Below are positions 16,727-26,241 of a stretch of DNA of 64,000 bases, piece by piece (the first letter of the stretch is position 1; the number at the start of each line of letters is the position of its first letter). The notes under the pieces are model-generated. The model worked only from the letters and a program-made list of their open reading frames with translations, was not told where the DNA came from and ran no database searches. The DNA is from Brooklawnia sp032229645 (GTDB lineage: Bacteria; Actinomycetota; Actinomycetes; Propionibacteriales; Propionibacteriaceae), in assembly GCA_963722295.1 (NCBI GenBank), contig CAVRLB010000006.1, positions 71,947 through 135,946 on the forward strand. Reading direction: 5' to 3'. Position numbers and translations under genes: made by a program.

Positions 16727-18484
16727 TCAGCGCCCCAGCCAACGCTTGATGGTGCGGAGCCGGGCGTCCACCTGGGCCGAGGTCGCCTGGCCGAGCGGCG
16801 GCCCGCCGCATTCGCGGCGCAGGTTGGCATGCACGTGGGAGTGCGGGGTGCCCTTGAGCCGCGCATACTGCGCGACCAGCGAATTGAGTTCTTTGCGCTT
16901 GTCGGCGAGCTGGCGGTGCAGGGCCTGCTCGGCCGGCACCTTCTCCTTGCGCATCGTCCGCTCATGTCGGGCGACCTGACGCCGTTGGCGCTCTTCGAGC
17001 AGATGAGCCACCTGGTCGGATTCCAGCAGACCGGGCAGGCCCAGATAGTCGGCCTCGTCGTCGGTCGTCGGAGCCGCAGTCATGCCGTAGGCCTGGGAGT
17101 CGAAGAGCACGTGGTCGAAGATGGCCTCCGAGCTGACGGCCTCGTACTCGTTGAGCAGGTCATCGGCGGCCCGCTGCTGGGCATTCTCCTTGGCCATCAG
17201 GGCTTCGGTCTCAGCCCAGATGTCCACCGCCTCCGGATGCTTCGGGCGACCCAGCACATGATCGCGCTGGCGTTCGATGGAGGCGGCATGGGCCAAGATG
17301 ATCGGCACCGTGGGCAAGAAGATGGTGGCCAGTTCGCCGCGTCGCCGAGCCCTCACGAAGCGTCCGACGGCCTGGGCGAAGAAGAGCGGGGTCGAGGTGG
17401 ATGTGGCGTAGACGCCGACCGCCAGCCGCGGCACGTCGACGCCCTCGGAGACCATCCGCACCGCGACCATCCAACGAGACTGGTCGTTCGCGAACTGCTC
17501 GATCTTGGCCGAGGAGCTCGCATCGTCCGAAAGCACCAGTGCGGGCTTGGCGCCACTGATCTGCTCGAGTACGGACGAATACGCCCTTGCCGTGCGCTGA
17601 TTCGCCGCGATCACCAGGCCGCCCGCGTCGGGCAGATGCCGCCTGACCTCGCTCAGCCGGCGGTCGGCGGCGCGCAGCACCGAGCCGATCCACTCCCCCT
17701 TCGGATCGAGCGCGGTGCGCCAGGCCTGGGCGGTGAGATCCTTGGTCATCACCTCGCCCAGGTTGGCCGCGATCTCGTCCCCGCTGGTGGTGCGCCAGCG
17801 CATCGGCCCGCCGTAGTTCATGAAGACGACCGGACGCACGACATGGTCGCGCAGCGCCTCAGCGTAACCGTAGACAAAGTCGGCGTGACTGATCAGCGAG
17901 CCGTCCGGCTGCTCGTCGTAGCCGACGAAGGGGATGGGTGTCTCGTCGCTGCGGAACGGGGTGCCGGTGAGCGCCAGCCTGCGGGTGGCCTGGCCGAATG
18001 CATCCTTGATGGAGTCACCCCAGCTGCGTGCGTCGCCCGCGTGGTGGATCTCGTCGAAGATCACCAGCGTGGGTGTGGCCAGCGTGACGGCCTCGTAGTG
18101 CCAGGCTCGCACCGAGACACCGGCGTAGGTGACCGCGACACCGTCGAACTCGCGGGAACGGCCACGACGGCTGCCGGTGCCCGAAGGGTCGAGCTGGATG
18201 CCGACCTTGGCGGCAGCGTCGGCCCATTGGGTCTTCAAGTGCTCGGTCGGGACGACGACGATGACCCTGCCGACCGTTTTCGCGTTCAGCAGTTCGGCGG
18301 CGATACGCAACGCGAAGGTCGTCTTTCCTGCTCCAGGCGTAGCCACGGCCAGAAAGTCGCGTGGCTGCCGGTCGCGATAGAGCTGAACAGCCTCTGCCTG
18401 CCAGGCGCGCAACCGGGCGGATGTGCCCCAGGGCGCACGCTGCGGGAAGGCCGGCGAGATCCGGTCGAATGCGGCATGGCTCAT
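16727..18484 (-). CDS. DEAD/DEAH-box superfamily 2 helicase
   Basis: 585 aa. The N-terminal RecA domain has Walker A ATPGAGKTT (about residues 48-56), DEIHH as motif II, and LTGTPFR as motif III. The second RecA domain has motif VI QAVGRFVRARR. The C-terminal 150 residues are coiled and charged. It resembles the UvrB/RES-type helicases widely conserved in actinobacteria (RadD-like), so a DNA repair role is plausible but not shown. No restriction or methyltransferase partner is nearby. Confidence 0.85.
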   Translation of the reverse strand: MSHAAFDRISPAFPQRAPWGTSARLRAWQAEAVQLYRDRQPRDFLAVATPGAGKTTFALRIAAELLNAKTVGRVIVVVPTEHLKTQWADAAAKVGIQLDPSGTGSRRGRSREFDGVAVTYAGVSVRAWHYEAVTLATPTLVIFDEIHHAGDARSWGDSIKDAFGQATRRLALTGTPFRSDETPIPFVGYDEQPDGSLISHADFVYGYAEALRDHVVRPVVFMNYGGPMRWRTTSGDEIAANLGEVMTKDLTAQAWRTALDPKGEWIGSVLRAADRRLSEVRRHLPDAGGLVIAANQRTARAYSSVLEQISGAKPALVLSDDASSSAKIEQFANDQSRWMVAVRMVSEGVDVPRLAVGVYATSTSTPLFFAQAVGRFVRARRRGELATIFLPTVPIILAHAASIERQRDHVLGRPKHPEAVDIWAETEALMAKENAQQRAADDLLNEYEAVSSEAIFDHVLFDSQAYGMTAAPTTDDEADYLGLPGLLESDQVAHLLEERQRRQVARHERTMRKEKVPAEQALHRQLADKRKELNSLVAQYARLKGTPHSHVHANLRRECGGPPLGQATSAQVDARLRTIKRWLGR

Positions 18485-18574
18485 GAATGCACTACGCCCG
18501 CACAGATCGCGGTTGACGGGTTCGTGAGTGGCATAGGTTCATGACCTTAGCTCAGATTCGCGAGGTCGTTTCGC

Positions 18575-19666
18575 TCAGGCCGCAAAGAGCGGATTGCTTG
18601 CCGCGGGCGGACGTTCGTCCGCGGACACCGGACCGGGTGCGGTGCCATCGCCGAAGGGCGTACCGCCGAGGGATTCTCGTCCGTGTTCGGTGAGCAGCCC
18701 GGTCAGATCGGGACCCTGTGGCACGATCCTGGTCGGATTGATCTCGGCGTGGACGATGTAATAGTGCTGCTTGGTCTGGACGAAGTCGACGGTGTCGCCG
18801 AAGCCGGGGGTCTGGAAGAGGTCGCGGAGATAGCCCCAGAGCACCGGGATCTCGCTGATCTTCGACCGATTGCATTTGAAGTGGCCGTGATAGACCGCGT
18901 CGAAGCGCACCAGCGTGGTGAACAGCCGGATGTCGGCCAAGGTGATGTGATCGCCGACCAGGTAGCGGCGGGTTTCGAGGCGCTCGGTGATCACGTCGAG
19001 GGCCGCCCACAACTCCCGATAGGCCTTGTCGTAGGCCTCTTGACTGCCAGCGAAGCCGCACCGGTAAACACCATTGTTGATCTTGGGATAGACCAGATCG
19101 TTGACCTCTTCGATCTCGTCGACCAGTTCGTCCGGGTAGAGGTCTGGTGCGCCTGGTCGCTGGTGGGGGCCCCACTCGCGGACGAAGTCGATGGTCATCT
19201 GGTTGAAGTCATTGGTGACGACCTGACGCGATGCGACCTCGGCCATCGCGGGCACGGTGATGCCCTTCGGGTAGTCGGGGACGCGGGCGAAGTAGGCGTC
19301 CTGCAGGCGCGGGATCTTCAGGACGGGGTCCATACCTCCGGGGTACACCCCGTCGTAGTCCCAGGAGCGCACGTCATGGGTCGGCGCGGCCAGGCTCAGC
19401 GAGAAGGCGTTCTCCAAGCCCATCAACCGTCGGACGATGATCGCCCGGTGTGCCCAGGGACAGGCCCGCGCGGCCATCAGGCGGTAGCGTCCCGGCTCGG
19501 CGGGCCAGAGCATCTCGCCCACTCGGCCTGACGTGCCCGGCATCGGCCGTGGTGCCGAACCGGCCGGCACCGCGGCGACGATGCGGTCACCGATATAGCT
19601 GGCATCTCGCACGAATTCGCCGTCTTTCGAGGCATTCTTCGGCTCGCCCGCCCAGTCGTCGATCAC
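18575..19666 (-). CDS. Xi-class glutathione S-transferase / hydroquinone reductase-like
   Basis: 363 aa, ECM4/YqjG type. The catalytic cysteine motif is CPWAHR in the N-terminal thioredoxin-like domain, with the all-helical GST C-terminal domain after about 200 (RRYLVGDHITLADIRLFTTL). Xi-class enzymes reduce glutathionyl-hydroquinones; in mycothiol-producing actinobacteria the thiol partner is unclear and mycothiol is an inference. The GTG at 19666 follows AAGGAGG by four bases, which decides the start over the upstream TTG at 19687. Confidence 0.88.
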   Translation of the reverse strand: MIDDWAGEPKNASKDGEFVRDASYIGDRIVAAVPAGSAPRPMPGTSGRVGEMLWPAEPGRYRLMAARACPWAHRAIIVRRLMGLENAFSLSLAAPTHDVRSWDYDGVYPGGMDPVLKIPRLQDAYFARVPDYPKGITVPAMAEVASRQVVTNDFNQMTIDFVREWGPHQRPGAPDLYPDELVDEIEEVNDLVYPKINNGVYRCGFAGSQEAYDKAYRELWAALDVITERLETRRYLVGDHITLADIRLFTTLVRFDAVYHGHFKCNRSKISEIPVLWGYLRDLFQTPGFGDTVDFVQTKQHYYIVHAEINPTRIVPQGPDLTGLLTEHGRESLGGTPFGDGTAPGPVSADERPPAASNPLFAA

Positions 19667-19701
19667 GATTCCTCCTTGACGTTTCAACTAAGTCTATCGG
19701 G

Positions 19702-19866
19702 CTGACTCCACCCAACACCGGCGCCGGCAAGACACGTATCGGGGTGGCCGCAATCAGCGAAGCCCTTGGCGACGGGCTGCGCTGAGTAGTCGTCGCGCCT
19801 AGCCTGGTCTTAGTGAAGCAGTGGATCTCGATACTGTCTCATAGCGATATGTCCGAACCGGAGTGA
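19702..19866 (+). pseudogene. Remnant of a second DEAD-type helicase
   Basis: One reading frame carries a Walker A motif (NTGAGKTRIGVAAISEAL), then an in-frame TGA at 19783-19785, then VVVAPSLVLVKQWIS, which looks like helicase motif Ia and its following helix. Both halves are in the same frame, so this is a fragment of an SF2 helicase of about 55 residues with a nonsense codon. It does not derive from the intact helicase at 16727-18484, whose matching segment differs. The fragment fills the gap between the GST and the DUF1801 gene. Confidence 0.55.
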
Positions 19867-19871
19867 TGACA

Positions 19872-20297
19872 ATGGCCACGAAGAAGCAACCTGCGATGTC
19901 GCCCAGCGACATACCGGTAAGTGAGGTGCTCGACCGTATCAGCGGCCCGAGGCGGGCGGAGGCCGAGGAACTGATCGCCCTCCATTCGGACGTCAGCGGC
20001 CTCACGCCGGTGGTCTGGGCTCGCCGGATCTTCGGGTTCGGCGACTACGAGTACCACTATCTGAGCGGGCATTCGGGCAGGGCGCCGCTGCTGGGGTTCG
20101 CCACCACCTCGTCCAAGCACACGGTTTATCTGAGCAACGACTTCTCCACGCGCTGGCCGGATCTCATCGCCGGCATCGGCCCGCACCAGGCCAGCAAGGC
20201 ATGCCTGTACTTCTCGCGCCTGAGCAATATCGACCGAGACGTACTTCGCACGATGCTGGAACGCTCGCTCGCTGAGACTCTGGCCGAGTACAGCTGA
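19872..20297 (+). CDS. DUF1801 domain protein
   Basis: 141 aa. It shows the DUF1801 pattern: PVVWARRIFGFGDYEYHYLSGHSGR, a central LGFATTSSKHTVYLS strand and the late KACLYFSRLSNIDRDVL. These small proteins of the YdhG type have a TBP-like fold and no established function. Start at ATG 19872, eight bases after GGAG; two ATG/GTG codons just upstream are possible. Confidence 0.75.
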   Translation: MATKKQPAMSPSDIPVSEVLDRISGPRRAEAEELIALHSDVSGLTPVVWARRIFGFGDYEYHYLSGHSGRAPLLGFATTSSKHTVYLSNDFSTRWPDLIAGIGPHQASKACLYFSRLSNIDRDVLRTMLERSLAETLAEYS

Positions 20298-20383
20298 CGC
20301 TCTTCGACATCATCGGCCGGACCAGCAGAAGAGGTATTCGAAATATATTTCTAATGTGCTGGACTGCGCCGCAGTCATTCGAC

Positions 20384-20389
20384 TATAAT
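20384..20389 (+). promoter_or_regulatory. -10 element TATAAT, leaderless type
   Basis: A consensus TATAAT lies six bases before the ATG at 20396 in a locally AT-rich stretch (20338-20396), predicting a leaderless transcript of the HNH gene. Confidence 0.6.
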
Positions 20390-20395
20390 TTCGAT

Positions 20396-21838
20396 ATGAG
20401 GAGATCTCCAGATCTGGCCGCACCCCGAAGACTGCCGCCGCCGGCCAACGCGCAGCCCGTGCTATCGGGCACGATCGCGATCGAACACGAACCCAACAGC
20501 GACATCCTGGACGCGATCGACCACGCGCACCACCAGTTGATCGCAGCCGAAATCGGCGAACTCGTCGGCATCATCCGGGCCGCCGACAGGTGGAAGATCG
20601 ACCCCGATGCCGTCGGAGCAGGAATCGAACGGATGATCCAACCCGGCCACGACGGCACACCACAGGTTGCCGAATTCCTCGCCTTGGAACTGGGAGCCCT
20701 GCTCGGCATCACCCCGAAGAGCGCACTCGGGCGCATCGGCGATGCGCTTGACCTGCGCAACCGGCACCCCCAACTCTGGGCGGCCGTCCTCGCCGGGACC
20801 ATACGAGTCTGGCAGGCAAACAGGATCTGCTTCGAATGCTCCCACCTGCCCTACCGCTCAGCACTACGTGTGGACGCAGCTCTGGCGGCGAGCATCGGAA
20901 ACCTGCCCTGGACCCGGGTCATGAAAGCCCTCCCCGGCCACATCATCGCCGCCGATCCCCAAATCGCCCGGGACCGTGAACAAGCCCGACGCGACTCCCG
21001 CAGAATCCGCGTCTCAGGCATCAACGACGGACACATCAACCTCTTCGGCGTCGTCGACCCCGCAGACGGCATCCTGTTCGATCACGTGCTGAACGAGGTC
21101 GCAACACTGTTTCCTGCCGAACCCGATCAACCCCTATACACCGACCACGACCGCAGACGCTCACTCGCGTTCGGCATCATCACCCGAAACGCCCACACCA
21201 CGTTCTGCAGCAACCAGCAACAGCCCGACACGCCAATAGCCGACCTCACAACAAACGACCCAGCACCAGCAACCAGCCACCCAGGCAAACCAGCAGACAG
21301 CCCACGTCGGCACCAGCCGGCCCAGTGCACCCTGATCGTCCACATCAGCGCCGACGACCCCGCATTGGCCGCCGGCACCAGCACTACCGGCGTCACCCGC
21401 GTCGAAGGCTGGGGACCACTACTCACCGAACGGCTCCCAGAGTTCCTTGCCGGAACCAAAGTCACCGTCCGCCCGATCATCGACCCAGCCGACATCCAAC
21501 CCATCGACTGCTACGAAACCCCGGCAAGAATGCGATTCGCCCTCAACCAGCGCAACCCAGTCGACGTCTTCCCCTACGCCACCCTGAACGCAGCCAGCTG
21601 CGACGCCGACCACACCACCCCCTACACCGACGGCCGACCAGGCCAAACCCGGCTAGACAACCTCGGACCCCTCTCCCGTAAAACCCACCGCGCCAAGACA
21701 CATGGGAAGTGGAAACTGGAACAACCCACACCAGGTGTCTTTCACTGGACCTCACCGCACGGCTACCAGTACCGGGTAACCGCCAACGGAGCCATCCGAA
21801 TCACCGTGCCCAGTGCGGCTAGCGCAAGACGGGAGTGA
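20396..21838 (+). CDS. DUF222 / HNH endonuclease domain protein (13E12-type)
   Basis: 480 aa. An N-terminal DUF222 region covers about residues 25-290; the C-terminal HNH motif reads CDADHTTPYTDGRPGQT followed by NLGPLSRKTHRAKTH. These proteins occur in many copies in actinobacterial genomes (REP13E12 family of mycobacteria) and are associated with mobile DNA, though their function is not established. Codon choice is richer in A than the neighbours, and the promoter is AT-rich, both compatible with recent acquisition. Its 3' end overlaps the convergent dehydratase-activase gene by 20 bases. Confidence 0.85.
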   Translation: MRRSPDLAAPRRLPPPANAQPVLSGTIAIEHEPNSDILDAIDHAHHQLIAAEIGELVGIIRAADRWKIDPDAVGAGIERMIQPGHDGTPQVAEFLALELGALLGITPKSALGRIGDALDLRNRHPQLWAAVLAGTIRVWQANRICFECSHLPYRSALRVDAALAASIGNLPWTRVMKALPGHIIAADPQIARDREQARRDSRRIRVSGINDGHINLFGVVDPADGILFDHVLNEVATLFPAEPDQPLYTDHDRRRSLAFGIITRNAHTTFCSNQQQPDTPIADLTTNDPAPATSHPGKPADSPRRHQPAQCTLIVHISADDPALAAGTSTTGVTRVEGWGPLLTERLPEFLAGTKVTVRPIIDPADIQPIDCYETPARMRFALNQRNPVDVFPYATLNAASCDADHTTPYTDGRPGQTRLDNLGPLSRKTHRAKTHGKWKLEQPTPGVFHWTSPHGYQYRVTANGAIRITVPSAASARRE

Positions 21839-24800
21839 TACCCAACCGGATCGGTCCGCCACCTGAACCGCCCGAGGCACCCGCACCGACCAGCTTCTGC
21901 GCCATCTTGATCTCACGCTCGGTCGGCTCGAACTCCGAATCGGCATCGGTCCACGTCGTCAGCGTGCCCGCGTTCTTGTGCGCAGTGGCGACCATCAACT
22001 TGATGCGGTTCAGCTGATTGACCTCAGAGGCACCCGGATCGTAGTCGATCGAGACGACATTCGCAGCCGGGTACTGGCGCCGCAGCTCGCCGAAGATACC
22101 GCGTCCGACCACGTGGTTCGGCAGACAGGCGAACGGCTGCGCGCAGATGATGTTCGGGGCGCCGTGCTCGATCAACTCGATCATCTCGCCGACCAGCAAC
22201 CAGCCCTCACCCGCCTGGGTACCAAGCGAAATGACCGTCTGCGCCTTCTCGGCCAGCTTGTCGATCGTCTCCGGCACATCGAACTTGCCGCCGGTCGCGG
22301 CCAGCGCCTTGCGCATCGGCTTCTCGTACTGCTCAATCGCCCAGATGCCGGCCTTTGTGCCCATGCGCCCCTTCTTGGTGCCCATGCCGAAGGTGTCGTA
22401 CTTATAGTCGGTGGTGTACATGCCCTGCAAGAAGAACGCCGTCAGACCGGGAAGCACCGCCTCACAGCCCTCTTCTTCGATCACCCGCACGGCGTCGTTG
22501 TTGGCGTCCGGCTGGAACTTCACCAAGATCTCACCGACCACTCCGACCCGGGGCTTGCGCGGAATGTCGAGCAGTGGCAACTCGTCGAACTCCTTGACGA
22601 TGTTGTTGATCATCCAAGTGAAACCGACACGCCGGTTCAGCGTCGGCGACCAACCGCCATTGTCGAAAAACTCTCGGGTAGCGGCATCCCAGCGATGGTA
22701 GAGCGCCATCGCCGAGCCCTCGTCACGCTCGTAAGGACGCACCCGCAGCAGCACGTTCTGCAGCAGGTCGCCGAGCACCAGCGCCTCGATGCCTCGATGC
22801 GCCATGCCCGCGCCCACCTTGAAGCCAGGATTGTTCTCCAACCCCTGAGCACTCACCGCGAGCACCGGCACCTGCGGGTAACCGGCGTCCTTCAGACCCT
22901 TGCGCAGCAGACCGACGTAGTTCGTGGCGCGGCACATGCCGCCGGTCTGGGTGATCGCCACCGTCGAGTTGTCGGGGTCCGCCCCACCCTCGACAAACTT
23001 GTTGATCAACTGGCCGATCACCATGATCGCGGGATAACAAGCATCGTTGTTGACATGGCGCAGCCCACACTCGACATCCTCAGTGGAGGCATGCTCAAGA
23101 ACCTCCGCCTTGATGCCCGACCGACGCAGAATCGGCTCCAGCATCCGGAAGTGGATCGGCGCCATCTGCGGCACGTAGACCGTGTGGCTATCGCGCTCGG
23201 CCAGACCATAGACCGGGTTCGGGCCGGTGGTATCGATTTCGGTGCTCGGATCGAACGCCGGGCGCTCCTTGGTCGCCGCTTGCAGCGAACGCAGCCGAAT
23301 CTTCGCGGCACCCAGATTCGAGACCTCGTCGATTTTCAGCACGGTGTAGACGTCGCCGACCCGCTCCAAGATCTCCTGAACCTGGTCGGTGGTGATGGCG
23401 TCCACGCCGCAGCCGAAGCTGTTGAGCTGCACGATGTTGAGATCGGGCTCGCGTCCCACCTGCGAGGCAGCCTCGTAGAGACGGGTGTGATAGGTCCACT
23501 GGTCGCGCACCCGAAGCGGCTGATCCAGGCTGGTCTTGGCCATCCCGTTGGTCAGCGCGTCCTCGCTGAGCACCGCCATGCCCAGCGTGGCGATCATCTC
23601 GGGCACGCCGTGGTTGATCTCCGGATCGATATGATACGGACGACCGGCCAGCACGATACCGCGAATGCCCTTCTCACGCATGTATTGCAGGGCCCTATCG
23701 CCCTCGGCCTTGATGTCGGCGTGCACCTGATCGAGCTCCGCATAGCCAGCCGCCACCGCGCCCTTGGCCTCGGCAAGACCGACATCCCAGTCGGCGAAGA
23801 TCTCGACGAGGCGTTCGGCCAGCTTGTCCGGATTGTTCAGGTTGATGAACGGGTCGAGGAAGTTGACGTCGGGGTCGCGTAGCCGCTCGACGTTCTTCTC
23901 AAGCACCTGCGGGTAGAAGGCCACAATCGGACAGTTGAAGTTGTTGTCGGCGTCTTCGAACTGCTTGCGCTCATAGTTCACGCACGGCAGGAAGATCGTC
24001 TTGATGCCCTTGTCGAGCAGCCATTCGATATGGCCGTGGGCAATCTTCGCCGGATAGCAGACATTCTCCGAAGGGATTGACTCCATACCGGCGGCGAACA
24101 GCTCGTGGGAGCTGCGTCCCGAGATGACGACCTTGAAACCCAGCTCGGTGAGGATGGTGAACCAAAGCGGATAGTCCTCATAGATGCCCAACGCCCGCGG
24201 GATGCCGATCTCACCGCGGGTGGCCTTCGCGTCGGTCAACCGGCGGTAGCCGAAAATCCGCTTGTACTTATAGTCGTAGAGGTTCGGGATCTCCGACTTC
24301 TTCGGCTTCGCCTCCAGTGATGCCCCGCGCTCGCAGCGGTTGCCGGAGACAAGCCGGGCACCGTCGTCGAAGTTCGTGATGGTCAGCTTGCAGTGGTTCT
24401 GGCAGAGCTGGCAGGTGCGCTGCGAGCTGGTGACAGTGAAGCCATCCAGGTTGCGCTCCATCATCGCGGAGACCGCACCTGGCTCGTAGTGCATCTTGGC
24501 CGTCAGCGCGGCCCCGTAGGCGCCCATCAGACCCGAGATATTGGGACGTACAACCTCGATGCCGGTCTGCAATTCGAATGCGCGCAGCACTGCATCGTTG
24601 AGGAACGTGCCGCCCTGCACCACGACCTTGTCGCCGAGGTCACCGGCATCGCGCAGTTTCATCACCTTGTAGAGCGCGTTGCGGACGACCGAGTAGCTCA
24701 GCCCCGCGGAGATATCGCCAATACTGGCGCCCTCTTTCTGGGCCTGCTTGACCGAGGAATTCATGAAGACTGTGCAGCGGCTGCCCAGATCGACCGGAGC

Positions 24801-26216
24801 GGTGGACGCCAGGCCGACCTTCGCGAAGTTGCGCACGTCGGTGTTCATGGTCTCGGCAAAGGTCTGCAAGAACGAGCCGCAGCCCGCCGAGCATGCCTCG
24901 TTGACCGAGATCGAGTCGACTGCGTCGTTGCGGATCTTGATGAACTTCATATCCTGCCCGCCGATGTCGAGCAGGCTGGTCACTCCCGGGCAGACATCGG
25001 ACGCCGCGCGATAGTGCGCCATCGTCTCGATCTCGCCCTCGTCGGCGTGCAATGCGGTCTTGACAAGGTCTTCGCCGTAGCCGGTGACGCAGGCGCGCCC
25101 GATGAATGCGCCCTCGGGCAGCGCGCCGATGACAGCTTTGGCGATCTTCACCGCAGCCTTGACCGGATCGCCCTGGTTGGAGTCGTAGGTCGAATGGACG
25201 ATCGTGCCCTCGGCGTCCAGCACGACCGATTTGATGGTCGTCGAACCGGCATCGATACCCAGCCAGAGAGGCCCGGTGACGCCATCCACGCTGCCCTCGG
25301 GGATATTGGCCTCGGCGTGCCGTTCGTCGAACTCCCGGCGCTCCTGCTCGTTCAGGAAGAGCGGACGCATGGTGTGGGTGGTCATCGTGATCTGGTTCGC
25401 GTTGGCAAGCTCGTTCGCCAGATGCGAGAGACTCAACGCCGGGCCGTGAGCGCTGAACGCCGCACCGAGGGCGACATAGAGCTGGCCGTTGCCGGGGTTC
25501 ACGAACTCGTCCACATTGGATTTCAGCGCACGGACGAAAGCCGCCCGTAGCTCGGACAAGAAGTGCAACGGACCACCGAGGAAGATGACCTTGCCCCGGA
25601 TCGGACGTCCGGCAGCCAGCCCCGCCACCGTCTGGGTGGCGACGGCCTGGAAGACAGAAGCCGCGATATCTGAGTGCGCAGCGCCCTGGTTGAGCAGCGG
25701 TTGCACGTCGGTCTTGGCGAAGACACCGCACCGCGATGCGATCGGATAGAGATCTGTGTATTGGGATGCCAGCTCGTTCAGGCCCGTGGCGTCCACCTTG
25801 AGCAGCGTGGCCATCTGGTCGATGAAGGCACCGGTGCCGCCCGCGCAGGTGCCGTTCATGCGCTGCTCGGGAGCCGGATGCAGGTAGGTGATCTTCGCGT
25901 CCTCACCGCCGAGCTCGATCATCACATCGACTTCGGGATTCAGTCGCTCGATGGCGGCGGTGGAGGCGATGACCTCCTGAACGAACTGCACACCCATCGC
26001 CTTGGCGACACCCAGGCCGCCCGAGCCGGTCATCGCGACGCACAAGGTGTCGGTGGGGAACTGCTCCTCGATATCGCGCAGCAGATTGGCGAGTTCGCCG
26101 CGCACATCGGCATTGTGTCGTCGGTAGTCGCTGAACAGGATCTGCTCGCCGTTCGCCACGACTGCCTTCACCGTGGTCGAACCTATGTCGAGTCCCAAAG
26201 ACAGTGTGCTGTTCAT
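21819..26216 (-). CDS. Acyl-CoA dehydratase activase-like giant protein (BadF/BadG/HgdC-type)
   Basis: 1465 aa. Residues 1-260 and about 305-565 are two BcrAD/BadFG/HgdC ATPase modules, each with an ASKHA phosphate loop (GLDIGSTTVK and GIDAGSTTIK), GGEDAKI / DIGGQDMKF, and Cys-containing NGTCAGGTGAF / NEACSAGCGSFL. A four-Cys cluster (CQLCQNHC then NRCERGA) follows at about 615, then a DUF2229 region and a long C-terminal part resembling the 2-hydroxyglutaryl-CoA dehydratase D subunit. Activases donate ATP-energised electrons to [4Fe-4S] dehydratases, but no separate dehydratase or CoA-transferase lies nearby, so the reaction is unknown. Start ATG 26216 has AGGGAC upstream; ATG 26228 is possible. 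Two palindromes precede the gene. Confidence 0.85.
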   Translation of the reverse strand: MNSTLSLGLDIGSTTVKAVVANGEQILFSDYRRHNADVRGELANLLRDIEEQFPTDTLCVAMTGSGGLGVAKAMGVQFVQEVIASTAAIERLNPEVDVMIELGGEDAKITYLHPAPEQRMNGTCAGGTGAFIDQMATLLKVDATGLNELASQYTDLYPIASRCGVFAKTDVQPLLNQGAAHSDIAASVFQAVATQTVAGLAAGRPIRGKVIFLGGPLHFLSELRAAFVRALKSNVDEFVNPGNGQLYVALGAAFSAHGPALSLSHLANELANANQITMTTHTMRPLFLNEQERREFDERHAEANIPEGSVDGVTGPLWLGIDAGSTTIKSVVLDAEGTIVHSTYDSNQGDPVKAAVKIAKAVIGALPEGAFIGRACVTGYGEDLVKTALHADEGEIETMAHYRAASDVCPGVTSLLDIGGQDMKFIKIRNDAVDSISVNEACSAGCGSFLQTFAETMNTDVRNFAKVGLASTAPVDLGSRCTVFMNSSVKQAQKEGASIGDISAGLSYSVVRNALYKVMKLRDAGDLGDKVVVQGGTFLNDAVLRAFELQTGIEVVRPNISGLMGAYGAALTAKMHYEPGAVSAMMERNLDGFTVTSSQRTCQLCQNHCKLTITNFDDGARLVSGNRCERGASLEAKPKKSEIPNLYDYKYKRIFGYRRLTDAKATRGEIGIPRALGIYEDYPLWFTILTELGFKVVISGRSSHELFAAGMESIPSENVCYPAKIAHGHIEWLLDKGIKTIFLPCVNYERKQFEDADNNFNCPIVAFYPQVLEKNVERLRDPDVNFLDPFINLNNPDKLAERLVEIFADWDVGLAEAKGAVAAGYAELDQVHADIKAEGDRALQYMREKGIRGIVLAGRPYHIDPEINHGVPEMIATLGMAVLSEDALTNGMAKTSLDQPLRVRDQWTYHTRLYEAASQVGREPDLNIVQLNSFGCGVDAITTDQVQEILERVGDVYTVLKIDEVSNLGAAKIRLRSLQAATKERPAFDPSTEIDTTGPNPVYGLAERDSHTVYVPQMAPIHFRMLEPILRRSGIKAEVLEHASTEDVECGLRHVNNDACYPAIMVIGQLINKFVEGGADPDNSTVAITQTGGMCRATNYVGLLRKGLKDAGYPQVPVLAVSAQGLENNPGFKVGAGMAHRGIEALVLGDLLQNVLLRVRPYERDEGSAMALYHRWDAATREFFDNGGWSPTLNRRVGFTWMINNIVKEFDELPLLDIPRKPRVGVVGEILVKFQPDANNDAVRVIEEEGCEAVLPGLTAFFLQGMYTTDYKYDTFGMGTKKGRMGTKAGIWAIEQYEKPMRKALAATGGKFDVPETIDKLAEKAQTVISLGTQAGEGWLLVGEMIELIEHGAPNIICAQPFACLPNHVVGRGIFGELRRQYPAANVVSIDYDPGASEVNQLNRIKLMVATAHKNAGTLTTWTDADSEFEPTEREIKMAQKLVGAGASGGSGGGPIRLGITPVLR

Positions 26217-26241
26217 ATCGTCCCTCATGAGCCTGACGTGA

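Noticed and set aside
16622..18544. Long plus-strand open frame of about 640 codons
   Set aside because: It lies antisense to the helicase gene, has no domain or plausible start, and its composition follows from the opposite-strand codons.
21978..23882. Long plus-strand open frame opposite the dehydratase-activase gene
   Set aside because: Antisense artefact of high GC coding DNA; the minus strand shows intact conserved motifs.
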